Origin: Archangium violaceum
Lineage (GTDB): Bacteria > Myxococcota > Myxococcia > Myxococcales > Myxococcaceae
Length of the DNA: 64,000 nucleotides
Direction of reading: 5' to 3'
NCBI RefSeq assembly: GCF_016887565.1
Contig: NZ_CP069396.1
Span: forward strand, 647,001 to 711,000
Shown: positions 18,663 through 27,745 of the stretch, piece after piece
How positions within the stretch are numbered: position 1 is the first letter of the stretch
How the letters are laid out: each line of letters opens with the position of its first letter
The notes under the pieces: model-generated
What the model saw: only the letters and a program-made list of their open reading frames with translations
Told to the model about the DNA's origin: nothing
Database searches by the model: none
Made by a program: the position numbers and the translations under genes

Positions 18663-19415
18663 ATGAGCCTGCAGACTTCGAGAATGTCGCTCGCGGGTGC
18701 GCCCGCGCTGGTCGTCCACCGGGGTCCTCGCGAGGAAGCCCTCCGCCGTGGCGTGGTGCTCTTCTTCCACGGGCTCGGCGCGTCCAAGGAGGTGAACGAG
18801 CGGGAGCTCGGCGTCTTCGCGGACCGGGGACTCGTCGCGGTGGGGCTCGACGCGATGGGGCATGGTGAGCGGCGCTACCCGGACTTCGATGCGCGCTTCA
18901 CCCACGACAACCCGCGCGCGGAAGAGGACTTCCTCCAGGTGGTTCGTGCGACCGCGAACGAGGTGCCATCGGTGCTCGATGCACTCGTGTCACTCGGGGC
19001 GGATGCGGAGCGGTTGAGCATTGGCGGTGCTTCGCTGGGCGGGTTCATCACCTACCGGGCGCTGCTGCTGGACCGGCGGCTGCGCGTGGCGGTTCCGCTC
19101 ATCGGCTCGCCCGAATGGGAGCTCCCGCTGCCCGAGAGCCCGCACTGTTTCCCGGAGCGTTTCTTCCCCGTGGCGCTCTTCAGTCAGACGGCGGGCCTGG
19201 ACGACGTGGTGCATCCCGGGATGGCGCGAGCCTTCCATGAGCGCCTGGTCCCTCTCTATGCCCAGGCTCCCGAGCGGCTGCGCTACCGGGAGTTCCCCCT
19301 GTCCAGGCACAGGATGCGGCCCGAGGACTGGAACGAGGCCATCCAGGACGCGGCGGACTGGCTGGTCCGCTTCCTGGGCGTTGAGCGGAGCCACCCTTCG
19401 CGGAACGCGGTGTAG
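18663..19415 (+). CDS. Alpha/beta hydrolase (esterase-like)
   Basis: About 250 residues. The oxyanion region is FFHGLGASKE, the nucleophile elbow is GGASLGG (Ser), and a late His in SRHRM completes a likely triad, with Asp upstream (GLDDVVHP). It resembles dienelactone-hydrolase/YjfP-type esterases. The ATG at 18663 has AGGGGTGAG upstream; the ATG at 18651 overlaps the HEAT gene stop (ATGA) and is possible. The substrate is unknown. It lies in the same direction as the HEAT gene and the membrane protein that follows. Confidence 0.8.
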   Translation: MSLQTSRMSLAGAPALVVHRGPREEALRRGVVLFFHGLGASKEVNERELGVFADRGLVAVGLDAMGHGERRYPDFDARFTHDNPRAEEDFLQVVRATANEVPSVLDALVSLGADAERLSIGGASLGGFITYRALLLDRRLRVAVPLIGSPEWELPLPESPHCFPERFFPVALFSQTAGLDDVVHPGMARAFHERLVPLYAQAPERLRYREFPLSRHRMRPEDWNEAIQDAADWLVRFLGVERSHPSRNAV

Positions 19416-19439
19416 AAGATGAAGAACGAGAAGGTGCAC

Positions 19440-20273
19440 ATGGCGGACACGGGTTTTTTCAAGGGGTGGTTGGGGCGCTTCAAACTCCTCAGGCGGTACG
19501 CGGCCAGGAAGCCGGAGCAGGACACAGAGGAACCAGGCCGACTCTACGAGGCCTACAACGTCCTCGAGGACAAGCCGGCCCTGGTATTGATACCGAGCGA
19601 GCGTGCACCCATGGAGCCCCAGGAGGAGTGGCGGGTGTGCTTGCGCTCCCAGGCCATGCCTCCCCATTTCGTGCTGGAGGTGGAGAAGGCTCCGAGCTCC
19701 GGTCGGTTGTCCCAGCTCCGTGGGATGCTCGAACAGCTCGGCACCGCCGTCGGGCGGTTGGCGAACGATGAGGAGGCGCGTGCCCATCTCACCCGCGTGC
19801 CGACGGGGCCGATGGAGTTCATGTGGCACCTGCCCGCATCCGCCTGGAAGTGGGTACGCGCCAGTCGCTGGCGCACCGCCGCGGCGATTGTCCTGATGCT
19901 CCTGTCCTCGCGCCTGGCCATCCATCTGGTGGAGCGGGACATGTATGCGCAGGAGCAGGACACGAGCCGTTCGTCCGTGGAGCGGTGGAGGGCCGAGCAG
20001 GCCATCGCCGCGCACCGGGCGCCCGCGTTGATCAACAAGGCCAGGGTGGGTCAGGCGCCCATCGCCTATCCCCTGCCCAAGGCGCCATTCGTCGATCAGG
20101 CCAAGACGCCCTGCAAACCCAATGAGGACGAAGTGGAAATCAACGGCGGCTGCTGGATGGCACTCGAGAGGCGCCCGCCCTGCCGCGAGAACCAGGCCGA
20201 GTACCGGGGCAAGTGCTACCTGCCGGTCTCTGCCAGCTCCCGGACGCGTGAGCCCCAGTCCCTCCACCGGTGA
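19440..20273 (+). CDS. Membrane protein resembling a Ser/Thr kinase C-terminal tail
   Basis: About 277 residues. One membrane segment (AAIVLMLLSSRLAIHL) lies in the middle. The outer part has CKPNEDEVEINGGCWM, PPCRENQAEYRGKCYLPV. This Cys-pair module is one I associate with the extracytoplasmic ends of myxobacterial Hanks-type kinases. Here it has no kinase domain ahead of it; the N-terminal 130 residues are soluble and unrecognised. The start at 19440 has GAGAAGG upstream; the ATG at 19419 is an alternative. It may sense wall fragments or partner with a kinase in trans, which is inference. Confidence 0.65.
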   Translation: MADTGFFKGWLGRFKLLRRYAARKPEQDTEEPGRLYEAYNVLEDKPALVLIPSERAPMEPQEEWRVCLRSQAMPPHFVLEVEKAPSSGRLSQLRGMLEQLGTAVGRLANDEEARAHLTRVPTGPMEFMWHLPASAWKWVRASRWRTAAAIVLMLLSSRLAIHLVERDMYAQEQDTSRSSVERWRAEQAIAAHRAPALINKARVGQAPIAYPLPKAPFVDQAKTPCKPNEDEVEINGGCWMALERRPPCRENQAEYRGKCYLPVSASSRTREPQSLHR

Positions 20274-20276
20274 ATC

Positions 20277-21686
20277 ATGGCGAGCAGGACCATCGAGGAG
20301 AGCCGTATCCAGCGGCTCAACACCCGCGAGTCGAAGGGTGGCGAGTACGTCCTCTATTGGATGCAGCAGAGCCAGCGCGCCGGGTTCAACCCCGCGTTGG
20401 AGTACGCCATCCAACGGGCCAACGAGGCGAAGCTGCCGCTGCTGGTGGGCTTCGGGCTGATGGATGGCTACCCCGAGGCCAACGTCCGTCACTACCGCTT
20501 CATGTTGGAGGGGCTCCAGGACACGCAGCGCGCCCTGGCTCGCCGGAAGATTCCCCTCGTGGTCCAGCGCGGTGCCCCGGACGTGGTGGCCCTGAAGCTC
20601 GCCCGGCACGCGGCCCTGGTGGTGTGTGACCGGGGCTACCTGCGCCATCAGAAGCAGTGGCGCCGCACGGTGGCCGACAAGGCCTCCTGCCCGGTGATTC
20701 AGGTCGAGGGGGACGTCGTGGTTCCGGTGGCGGCCGCCTCGGGCAAGGCCGAGTTCGCCGCGCGCACCCTTCGTCCCAAGATCCACCGTCTCTGGAGCGC
20801 GTACCTGGTGGAACTCGCGCCCACGCCGCTGAAGACGGACTCGCTCGGGCTCGGCGTGAAGGGACTGGACCTGGAGGACCTCGACGCGGTGCTGGCGAAG
20901 CTGGACCTGGACCGCTCCGTGCCTCCGGTGAGCCACCGCTTCAAGGGCGGCACGAGCGAGGCGAAGCGCCTCTTGCGCAAGTTCCTCACGGAGCACCTTC
21001 CCGAGTACCAGGAGAGCAGGCCCCACCCGGAGACGACCCACGTCTCGCACATGAGCAAGTACCTCCACTTCGGGCAGGTGAGCCCGGTGGAGGTGGCGCT
21101 CGCGGCGCGCGAGGCGAAGGTGGCGGACCATCAGCGCGAGAGCTTCCTCGAGGAGCTCATCGTCCGGCGCGAGCTGGCGCAGAACTTCGCCGAGTACACG
21201 CCCCTCTACGACTCCTTCGAGTCCCTGCCCGAGTGGGCCCGGAAGACGCTGGAGAAGCACCGGGGCGACGAGCGGCACCACCAGTACACGAAGGAGCAGC
21301 TCGAGCGGGCTCGCACGCATGACCCGTACTGGAACGCCGCCATGCGCGAGATGCGTTACACGGGCTACATGCACAACGCCATGCGCATGTACTGGGGGAA
21401 GAAGATACTGGAGTGGAGCAGCACCCCCGAGCACGGGCACCGCACGGCGCTGGAGCTCAACAACAGGTACTTCCTGGATGGGCGGGACGCGAACTCCTAC
21501 ACCAACATCGGCTGGGTGTTCGGCCTGCACGACCGGCCCTGGGGCGAGCGCGAAATCTTCGGCACCGTGCGCTACATGTCCTCGGGCGGTCTGGAGCGGA
21601 AGGCGGACATGCGGGCCTATGTCGACAAGGTGGACCGGTTGGTGTCCGAGGCCAGGGCGGCGGGAGTCCGCTTCGAGGGGGACTGA
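20277..21686 (+). CDS. phr: Class II CPD photolyase
   Basis: A 469-residue deoxyribodipyrimidine photolyase that repairs UV cyclobutane dimers using FADH- and blue light. The N-terminal alpha/beta domain (about 25-170) has YVLYWMQQSQR. The helical FAD domain (220-460) has MSKYLHFGQVSP and MYWGKKILEWS, followed by NRYFLDGRDANSYTNIGW. These class II signatures include the tryptophan-rich electron path. The length is normal. The start follows the upstream gene by 3 bp. Its 3' end overlaps the convergent flavoprotein gene by 70 bp. Confidence 0.95.
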   Translation: MASRTIEESRIQRLNTRESKGGEYVLYWMQQSQRAGFNPALEYAIQRANEAKLPLLVGFGLMDGYPEANVRHYRFMLEGLQDTQRALARRKIPLVVQRGAPDVVALKLARHAALVVCDRGYLRHQKQWRRTVADKASCPVIQVEGDVVVPVAAASGKAEFAARTLRPKIHRLWSAYLVELAPTPLKTDSLGLGVKGLDLEDLDAVLAKLDLDRSVPPVSHRFKGGTSEAKRLLRKFLTEHLPEYQESRPHPETTHVSHMSKYLHFGQVSPVEVALAAREAKVADHQRESFLEELIVRRELAQNFAEYTPLYDSFESLPEWARKTLEKHRGDERHHQYTKEQLERARTHDPYWNAAMREMRYTGYMHNAMRMYWGKKILEWSSTPEHGHRTALELNNRYFLDGRDANSYTNIGWVFGLHDRPWGEREIFGTVRYMSSGGLERKADMRAYVDKVDRLVSEARAAGVRFEGD

Positions 21687-23179
21687 ATCCTCGCCGCCCT
21701 CGCGATGCACGCCGCCGTACGCACCCCACCGAGCGCCGTGGCCAACGTGCTCTGCCCCGGGAACACCGAGTCCCCCACCAGCCACAGCCCGCGCTGCACC
21801 TCGCGGGGCCCCAGCGTGCGGTAGTGGTGCAGCCCGGCGCGCCGCGGCACTCCGCCCACTGCCCCCGCCTCGCGCTGGGTGAAGCGCTCGAAGGTGCGCG
21901 GCGAGGCCGTCATCTCGTGCTGCACGTTCTCCATCCACTCGGGCGCCAGCCGTCTCAGTCCCTGCCGCATCCGCTCCTGGATGGTGGAGACGAGCCGGGC
22001 CTGCTCCTCCTCGGAGCGCGCCATCAGCGAGCGCAGGGGCACGTGCGTGGACACCGTCAGCGTCCGGTGGCCCGGCGGCGCGCGGCCCGTGTCCGCCTCT
22101 CCGCTGAGCGAGGCGAAGAGGTGGTTGCCCTCGACGAAGGGCGCCTGCTCGTTCTGCACCAGCTCCAGGTGGTGCGCGCTCGGTGAGGCCTCCCCGGGTG
22201 CTCTCACCACGAGGTACAGCATCACCGCCCCCCAGCCTTCCTCCACCCGTCCCGCCAGCGTTCGCAGGTACGAGGGCACGCGCTCGGGCGGCAGTCCCAG
22301 CAGCCGCACCAGCCCCTGCGGAAGCATGTTGGCCACCACGTGGCGCGCGTGCAGCTCGCCCTGCCGCGACGTCACCTTCCAGCCTCCGGGCACGGGCTCG
22401 AGCGACTTCACCCGGTTGGCGAACAGCACCTCGCCTCCCCCGGTCTCCACGGCCCCCGCGAGCGCGCTCGCCAGCCGGCCGATGCCTCCGCGCACGTGCC
22501 CGGTGCCTCGCCAGTAGTAGTCCATGGCCGCGAGCGCGAAGGGGGCCTCGGCCTCGGTGGCGCCGCACTGCACCGTTATCTGGCAGAGCGCGTCCAGGTA
22601 CGTGCGCAGCGGGGTGAAGCCCAGCAGGCCGAAGCGCTCCAGCACGGCCCCGAGCGGCCGTCCCATCCAGCGCACCAGCGGCAGGTACCGCGTGGCGCGC
22701 GAGGTGTGCCGCAGCAGTGCGCGCAGGTCGAGCGGCGGCAGCAGCGTGGGATCATCGAAGAGGGGCCACAGCGCCTGGGCCACCTGCTGCTGCAGCGTGA
22801 AGAAGCCGCGCAGCGCGTCGGCCGGGGCGCCGGGGAAGGCGTGGAGCTGGTCCATCAGGCGCTGGCGCTCGCGGTACACGCCCAGCCGCATGCCCGGGGT
22901 GCGCAGCTCCACCAGCGGATCCAACCAGTCCACCGTCACGTCCAGCCCGAGCTGGCGCACCCAGCGTCCGAAGAGCTGCTCCTCGGCGAGCCCGGAGAAG
23001 AGGGTGGCGCCCGCCTCGAAGGAGTAGCCGTGTCGGCGGAAGGTGCTGGCGCAACCTCCCGGATAGTTGAGGGTCTCGCAGAGCGCCACGCGGGCGCCCC
23101 GTTGGGTGAGCTCGAGCGCCGTGGCCAGTCCGCCGAAGCCCGCGCCCACCACCACTGCGTCATACCAGGTGCTCGTCAT
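21617..23179 (-). CDS. FAD-dependent oxidoreductase, carotenoid isomerase/desaturase-like
   Basis: A 520-residue flavoprotein. The N-terminal dinucleotide loop is DAVVVGAGFGGLATALEL, followed by LNYPGGCASTFRRHGYSFEAG, trimmed; GGCAS/FEAG is typical of the CrtI/CrtISO/retinol-saturase superfamily. The C-terminal LWLVGDSVFPGQST closes the FAD site. It could isomerise or desaturate a polyene, most likely a carotenoid. Adjacency to a photolyase suggests a light-stress theme. The ATG at 23179 sits four residues before the Rossmann strand. The last 25 residues are divergent and encoded opposite the photolyase 3' end. Confidence 0.8.
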   Translation of the reverse strand: MTSTWYDAVVVGAGFGGLATALELTQRGARVALCETLNYPGGCASTFRRHGYSFEAGATLFSGLAEEQLFGRWVRQLGLDVTVDWLDPLVELRTPGMRLGVYRERQRLMDQLHAFPGAPADALRGFFTLQQQVAQALWPLFDDPTLLPPLDLRALLRHTSRATRYLPLVRWMGRPLGAVLERFGLLGFTPLRTYLDALCQITVQCGATEAEAPFALAAMDYYWRGTGHVRGGIGRLASALAGAVETGGGEVLFANRVKSLEPVPGGWKVTSRQGELHARHVVANMLPQGLVRLLGLPPERVPSYLRTLAGRVEEGWGAVMLYLVVRAPGEASPSAHHLELVQNEQAPFVEGNHLFASLSGEADTGRAPPGHRTLTVSTHVPLRSLMARSEEEQARLVSTIQERMRQGLRRLAPEWMENVQHEMTASPRTFERFTQREAGAVGGVPRRAGLHHYRTLGPREVQRGLWLVGDSVFPGQSTLATALGGVRTAACIARAARIQSPSKRTPAALASDTNRSTLST

Positions 23180-23307
23180 CGTCCCGTGCCGCGTGTCCGT
23201 CGCGGCAGGAGATAACGCTCCCCGCGTGGCCGGTCACGTCCGATTTCCACGCGGCGTGGTCCGAGGTGGGAGCACTGGAAAGTTGCCGCCTCCCTCCCCG
23301 GTGGGCG

Positions 23308-24597
23308 TCAGGGCTCGGAGGGTTCCTCGCCCTGGGGCTGGACGCCCTGCTCCGGCTGGACGCCCTTCTCGCGCAGCACGCGCACCACCTCGGCGGCCAT
23401 GACGCGATGGCCCTCGGCGCTCGGGTGGATGCCGTCCACCTCCAACCCGTCCAGGAAGAGGTGCACGTTGTCCGGCTGGCGCGTCACCGCCTCGAGGTCG
23501 ATGACGTCGGGGAAGGTGCTTCGAATCCACGCGTTCATCGCCAGCCGGTCCCTCTTCACCACCTCGTAGTCGCCGTGGTTGGACTTCTCCTTGGGAAGCA
23601 GCGTGCTCACCCAGGTGCGGCACAGGGGCGCGAGCCGCGAGAGGAGCAGGTTCATCCGCGTCTGCAAGCCGCTCACTTCCAGCGAGCTCAGGTCATTGGT
23701 GCCCAGCAGCACGATGCAGTCGGTGACGCCCTGGAGCGACAGCACCTCCTGATCCAGGTTCTGCAACTCGTCGTAGAAGCCCTGGCCGGACACACCGGCG
23801 TTGACGATGGGCACGCCGAGCTGGGCCTCGGCCAGCGAGGGCCAGGCCTTGCGCGTGTCATCGTGCTCGGTGATGTAGCCCTCGGTGATGCTGTCGCCGA
23901 TGGCGACGAAGGCGCGCGCGGGCGGGCCCTCCACGTCCACGGTGGCCAGTCCCACCGCGCGGGCCCAGGCCGAGCCACCAATGGCGCCCGTGGTGCCCGT
24001 ATAGGCCCCCGAGCGCACGTAGCTGCCGGGCAGCGTCTCGATGGCGCTCACGCCCAGCGCGCCCTGCACTTCGAAGGACACGGCCAGCTCGTCGCGGAAG
24101 CCCACGGGGAAGGGCACGGGATCGGACACCACGCGCTTCCTCGCCCCCACGGAGAAGCCCTGTGCACCGGAGAACGTCACCGTCACGGGCGTGGAGGCCA
24201 GCGAGCCGTTGGGACCGGCGCGCGCCACCGTGGCCCGGCGCAGCACCAGGCTCCCATCCCCCGATCGGAAGGCGAGCCGCACCCGTTGCCCCGCGCGGCC
24301 CACCGGCACGCGCAGGCGGAACGTCACGTTGCCCGTGCTGTAGGACCAGCGCAGCGCCGCGTGGTAGCCCGGCTGGAACAGCGGGGGCACGGCCCGGGGC
24401 TGTCCCACCTCAGGCTCCACGTTGACGGGCGCCACCTCGAGCCCTCCGTTGGGCAGGGGCGCCTCGGTGGACACCTCCCCGGAGGTGCCCGGCTCGGAAG
24501 GGAAGGACTCTTCCCACCCGTCCCCGCCGGGCCCGCAGGCGACCCCGAGGATTGCCCAAGCACACACCAGGACTCGCGTCCGTTGGCTTCCGTTCAT
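23308..24597 (-). CDS. SGNH/GDSL-hydrolase lipoprotein
   Basis: A 429-residue exported protein, MNGSQRTRVLVCAWAILGVAC, with lipobox GVAC and a Gly-rich start to the mature part. A beta-sandwich-like domain (about 70-215) precedes the SGNH hydrolase domain. The catalytic blocks are AIGDSITEGY (Ser), GVSGQG (Gly), LLGTNDLS (Asn), and DGIHPSAEG (Asp-x-x-His). All four are intact, unlike the GNS-type hydrolase at 7539-9041. It probably deacylates a surface polysaccharide or lipid at the outer membrane. The ATG at 24597 is chosen for the signal peptide; the frame opens at 24720. Confidence 0.85.
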   Translation of the reverse strand: MNGSQRTRVLVCAWAILGVACGPGGDGWEESFPSEPGTSGEVSTEAPLPNGGLEVAPVNVEPEVGQPRAVPPLFQPGYHAALRWSYSTGNVTFRLRVPVGRAGQRVRLAFRSGDGSLVLRRATVARAGPNGSLASTPVTVTFSGAQGFSVGARKRVVSDPVPFPVGFRDELAVSFEVQGALGVSAIETLPGSYVRSGAYTGTTGAIGGSAWARAVGLATVDVEGPPARAFVAIGDSITEGYITEHDDTRKAWPSLAEAQLGVPIVNAGVSGQGFYDELQNLDQEVLSLQGVTDCIVLLGTNDLSSLEVSGLQTRMNLLLSRLAPLCRTWVSTLLPKEKSNHGDYEVVKRDRLAMNAWIRSTFPDVIDLEAVTRQPDNVHLFLDGLEVDGIHPSAEGHRVMAAEVVRVLREKGVQPEQGVQPQGEEPSEP

Positions 24598-24782
24598 TCC
24601 TTCCCCTCCGTTGCCGGAAAGGGTGTGCACCTCCCAGGCCAATGGGGAGCGGGCACACCGTCCAGAATCGGTCGCTCGCCTCGTCCCTTCGGGTAGGACG
24701 GGCGCGCACCCAAACACCACGGCCCCCGCTCGCGGAGTGCGCGCGGAGGCCGGGGGAGTGCCGCTTTTTCAGGTGCCAGCGA

Positions 24783-25343
24783 CTACGGCAGGATCCGGGC
24801 CACCAGCTTCCACTTGGAGCTGGTCTGGGCCTCGTTGTCGAGCCACGTGGACACGCCGATGAGGCCGGCCATGGTGGCGAGGCTGAAGACGCCCAGCCAG
24901 TTGACGAGCTTGGTGGCGTTCTTCACGTCCTGCGGGGCCTCTTCCGCGGCCTTGCTGCCGGACTCCATGGGGATGCCCTCCTGGAGGGAGCGCTTGGCCA
25001 GGAAGCCGCCACCGATCAGGTTGACGAGCCCGCTGACCAGCGTGGCGCCCATGAGGAAGTCCTTGGCGATGACCAGCTTGCGCGCCACCGGCGAGATGCT
25101 CCGGCCGCTCACCTTGGAGCGACCAAAGAACCAGGTGAGGGCGGACGTCCCCAACCCGATGGCGTTGACGATGTTGTAGCCGTTCCACGCCGCGTTGACG
25201 ATCTTCGCCCGGTCCTGCTTGTCGGTGATGAGCTTGGCCGACGGATTGAGGGCGATGCGGCCGAAGAGCGAGCCGCCGAAGCCCGAGGCGAGACCGAGGT
25301 TGTGGAGAACGTAGGCGCTGGTCGTGAGAGTCGGTGTGGGCAT
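24783..25343 (-). CDS. Small multi-pass membrane protein, unknown
   Basis: A 186-residue protein with about four hydrophobic segments, starting MPTPTLTTSAYVLHNLGLAS. Features are GGSLFGRIALNPSA and a C-terminal WLGVFSLATMAGLIG. I do not recognise the family. The start has a strong AAGGAGGGG upstream, which marks a well translated gene. It is flanked by the SGNH lipoprotein gene (same strand, 185 bp downstream) and the histidine kinase end. A GC-rich hairpin-like stretch follows its stop at about 24720-24765. Confidence 0.65.
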   Translation of the reverse strand: MPTPTLTTSAYVLHNLGLASGFGGSLFGRIALNPSAKLITDKQDRAKIVNAAWNGYNIVNAIGLGTSALTWFFGRSKVSGRSISPVARKLVIAKDFLMGATLVSGLVNLIGGGFLAKRSLQEGIPMESGSKAAEEAPQDVKNATKLVNWLGVFSLATMAGLIGVSTWLDNEAQTSSKWKLVARILP

Positions 25344-25566
25344 GATTCAACCCCTCCTTGCTGCGTTTGTGGTGCGGGGGTGAAACTACGCATGCTCCGT
25401 GTGACGGCTCGGCAACCTCGGTCCCCTGCTCGGTGGGAGGCTGGGTGGGCCTGTAGCTCCTTCCCGGATTTCCTCGGCTGGACGGAAGAGCCGGCGGGAA
25501 GTCGACACGTGCCCTCCCGAATCCGTTGAGAGTGGATCCGCGTGCGGCCGAGCGGGATGCCGGGTG

Positions 25567-27651
25567 TCAGTGCGTCTGCCGCCGGGGAAGCTTCACGGTG
25601 AAGGTGGAGCCAACGCCCAGCTCGCTCTCCACCCCGATGGTGCCGCCATGGGCCTCGACGATCTGCCGCACGATGTAGAGGCCCAGCCCCAGCCCACCGA
25701 AGTTGCGCGAGGACGCGCGCTCGAAGCGCTCGAAGATGCGCTTGCGGGCCTCGGGCGCGATGCCGATGCCGCGATCCCTCACCACCAGACAGACCTCGCC
25801 CTCGTGTCCGCGCACCGACACGTCCACCGGCTTGCCCTGTCCGTACCGCGAGGCGTTGGCCAGCAGGTTGCCCACCACCAGCTCCATCCGGGCTTTGTCC
25901 CATTGCCCCACCATCGGACCGTCCACGTGCAGCGTGGGTCTGCTCCCGGTCCACGCCAGCTCCTCGCCGAGCCGCCCCACCACGCCGCGCACCACCTGCT
26001 CCAGGTCCAGCTCCTCCCGGTGCAGCTCCAGCCTCCCCAGGCGGATGCGCGAGATGTCCAGCAGCTCACTCACCAGCCGCGCCAGCCGCTTCGTCTGGCG
26101 CTGTGCCACGTCCACCATCCGGTGCAACTGCTCGTCGGTCAGCGCGTGCGTGCCCTCGCCACCGGCCACCGTGCGCTGCAACCGCTGCAGGTTCATCAGC
26201 AAGGGCGTGAGGGGCGTGTTCAGCTCGTGAGAGGCGATGGAGAGGAACTCGTCGCGCACGCGGATGGCCTCCTGCGCCTCGTGGTAGAGCCGGGCGTTCT
26301 CCACCGCGCTGCCCGCGCGCCGCCCCAGCTCGTGCACCAGCGCGCGCTCCGGGCCCGTCAGCGGGCGCTCCCGCGTGAAGACGGTGATGACGCCCAGCAC
26401 CCGCTCGCGGTGCATCAGCGGCACGATGAGCAGCGCCCGCGCCCGCGCGTCCCTCGGCAGTGAGAGACACTCGGACCCGCCGGCCAGCCGCTCCAGCACG
26501 CCGCGCGGCAGGGGCGAGAACAGCTCGGGCTGCCCGGTGCGCAACACCTTCTGCAGCGGTGACTCCGAGTGCTCGTCGAGGACGTAGCGGATGCACCGGT
26601 AGCGCTCCTCCTCCTCCCGGTGACGCGGGTAGCGGACCGCCAGGCGGCGCAGCGAGCTGCCGTCCTCCTCGAACAGGTCCACCAGGCACCCGTCACCCAC
26701 CTCCGGTGCCACCTGGCCCGCCAGCAGCTCCGCGATGGTGGGGATGTCCAGGCTGCGCCCCAGCAGGGCGCTGGTGTCCGCCAGCAGCGTCAGGGTGCGC
26801 TGGGCGTGCCGCTGCTCGATGTCCACCAGCGAGCCGAGCAGGGTGAGCGCCAGACCGGCCAGCGTGGCCACGCCGATGGCCACCGCGCCCAGCCCGCCAA
26901 TCTCGAAGCCGCTGGCGACGTACCCCGGTGGCATGGGCGTGGGGACGAAGCGGGCCGCCGCCATTCCCGTGTAGTGCATGCCGGAGATGGCCGCGCCCAT
27001 CAGCAGGGCGCTGACCAGCTTCGCCCAGGACCAGGCGCGCTGCTCCCGCTGGAACCGCAAGGCCAGCCACAGCGCGGCCAATGACGCGGCGATGGCGACG
27101 AGCACCGAGAGCGTGAACAGCAGCGGGTCGTACTGGAGCGTCGCCTCCATGAGCATGGCGGCCATGCCGATGTAGTGCATGGCGCAGATGGCCAGCCCCA
27201 TGAAGATGCCGCCCGTCACCAGCCGATCCGGCGTGACGAGGCTGCGGCTGACCACGAACAGGGCCGCCCACGCCCCGAGGATGGCCACCCCCATGGAGAG
27301 GGCCGTGAGCCCGGGCCCGTAGCTCATCGGCATGGACATGCGGAAGGCCAGCATCCCCACGAAGTGCATGGACCAGATGCCCACGCCCATCATCGCCGCG
27401 CCGCTGCCCAGGATGACCCGCCGCGCCATTCCGGTAGTGCCCGCCACCCGGCCCGCGAGGTCCAGGGCCGTATAGGAGGCCGCCACGGCGATCAGGATGG
27501 AGAGCAGGACCAGGCCCGGATGATAGGCCCCTTCGATGTGCGCCCCGGCGCATCGAAGGCACCCGAGCAGATTTCCCGCGAGTATCTCGGAGCCCCAGTG
27601 CACGATGTCTCTACAACCTGTGCATGCCCGGCACTCCATGCTCCCGTCCAC
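25567..27651 (-). CDS. MHYT-GAF hybrid sensor histidine kinase
   Basis: A 694-residue membrane kinase. Residues 45-285 form a seven-helix MHYT domain with the repeats MHFVGM, MHYIGM and MHYTGM, proposed in this family to bind copper and sense oxygen, CO or NO. A GAF-like domain follows (about 295-445). The HisKA box is SHELNTPLTPLL (phospho-accepting His). The ATPase has NLLANASRYG, DRGIGIAPE and GLGLGLYI. No receiver domain is attached; the response regulator at 29187-29645 is a candidate partner. The GTG at 27651 is the listed start, with ATG at 27639 also possible. The N-terminal 40 residues carry five Cys, which is odd for the family. Confidence 0.85.
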   Translation of the reverse strand: MDGSMECRACTGCRDIVHWGSEILAGNLLGCLRCAGAHIEGAYHPGLVLLSILIAVAASYTALDLAGRVAGTTGMARRVILGSGAAMMGVGIWSMHFVGMLAFRMSMPMSYGPGLTALSMGVAILGAWAALFVVSRSLVTPDRLVTGGIFMGLAICAMHYIGMAAMLMEATLQYDPLLFTLSVLVAIAASLAALWLALRFQREQRAWSWAKLVSALLMGAAISGMHYTGMAAARFVPTPMPPGYVASGFEIGGLGAVAIGVATLAGLALTLLGSLVDIEQRHAQRTLTLLADTSALLGRSLDIPTIAELLAGQVAPEVGDGCLVDLFEEDGSSLRRLAVRYPRHREEEERYRCIRYVLDEHSESPLQKVLRTGQPELFSPLPRGVLERLAGGSECLSLPRDARARALLIVPLMHRERVLGVITVFTRERPLTGPERALVHELGRRAGSAVENARLYHEAQEAIRVRDEFLSIASHELNTPLTPLLMNLQRLQRTVAGGEGTHALTDEQLHRMVDVAQRQTKRLARLVSELLDISRIRLGRLELHREELDLEQVVRGVVGRLGEELAWTGSRPTLHVDGPMVGQWDKARMELVVGNLLANASRYGQGKPVDVSVRGHEGEVCLVVRDRGIGIAPEARKRIFERFERASSRNFGGLGLGLYIVRQIVEAHGGTIGVESELGVGSTFTVKLPRRQTH

Positions 27652-27745
27652 CCGGGGCGGTGCTCCGGAAAACGCGAGCGCCCCGGCTCACCGGCTGACA
27701 GCTCGCCGGGGGACCAGGGCACGGAGCGCTCGTCGTGGCGTCGGC

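Noticed and set aside
24720-24765. Possible terminator after the small membrane protein gene
   Set aside because: CCCCCG/CGGGGG can pair, but the interior does not form a clean stem, so it was not listed as a feature.
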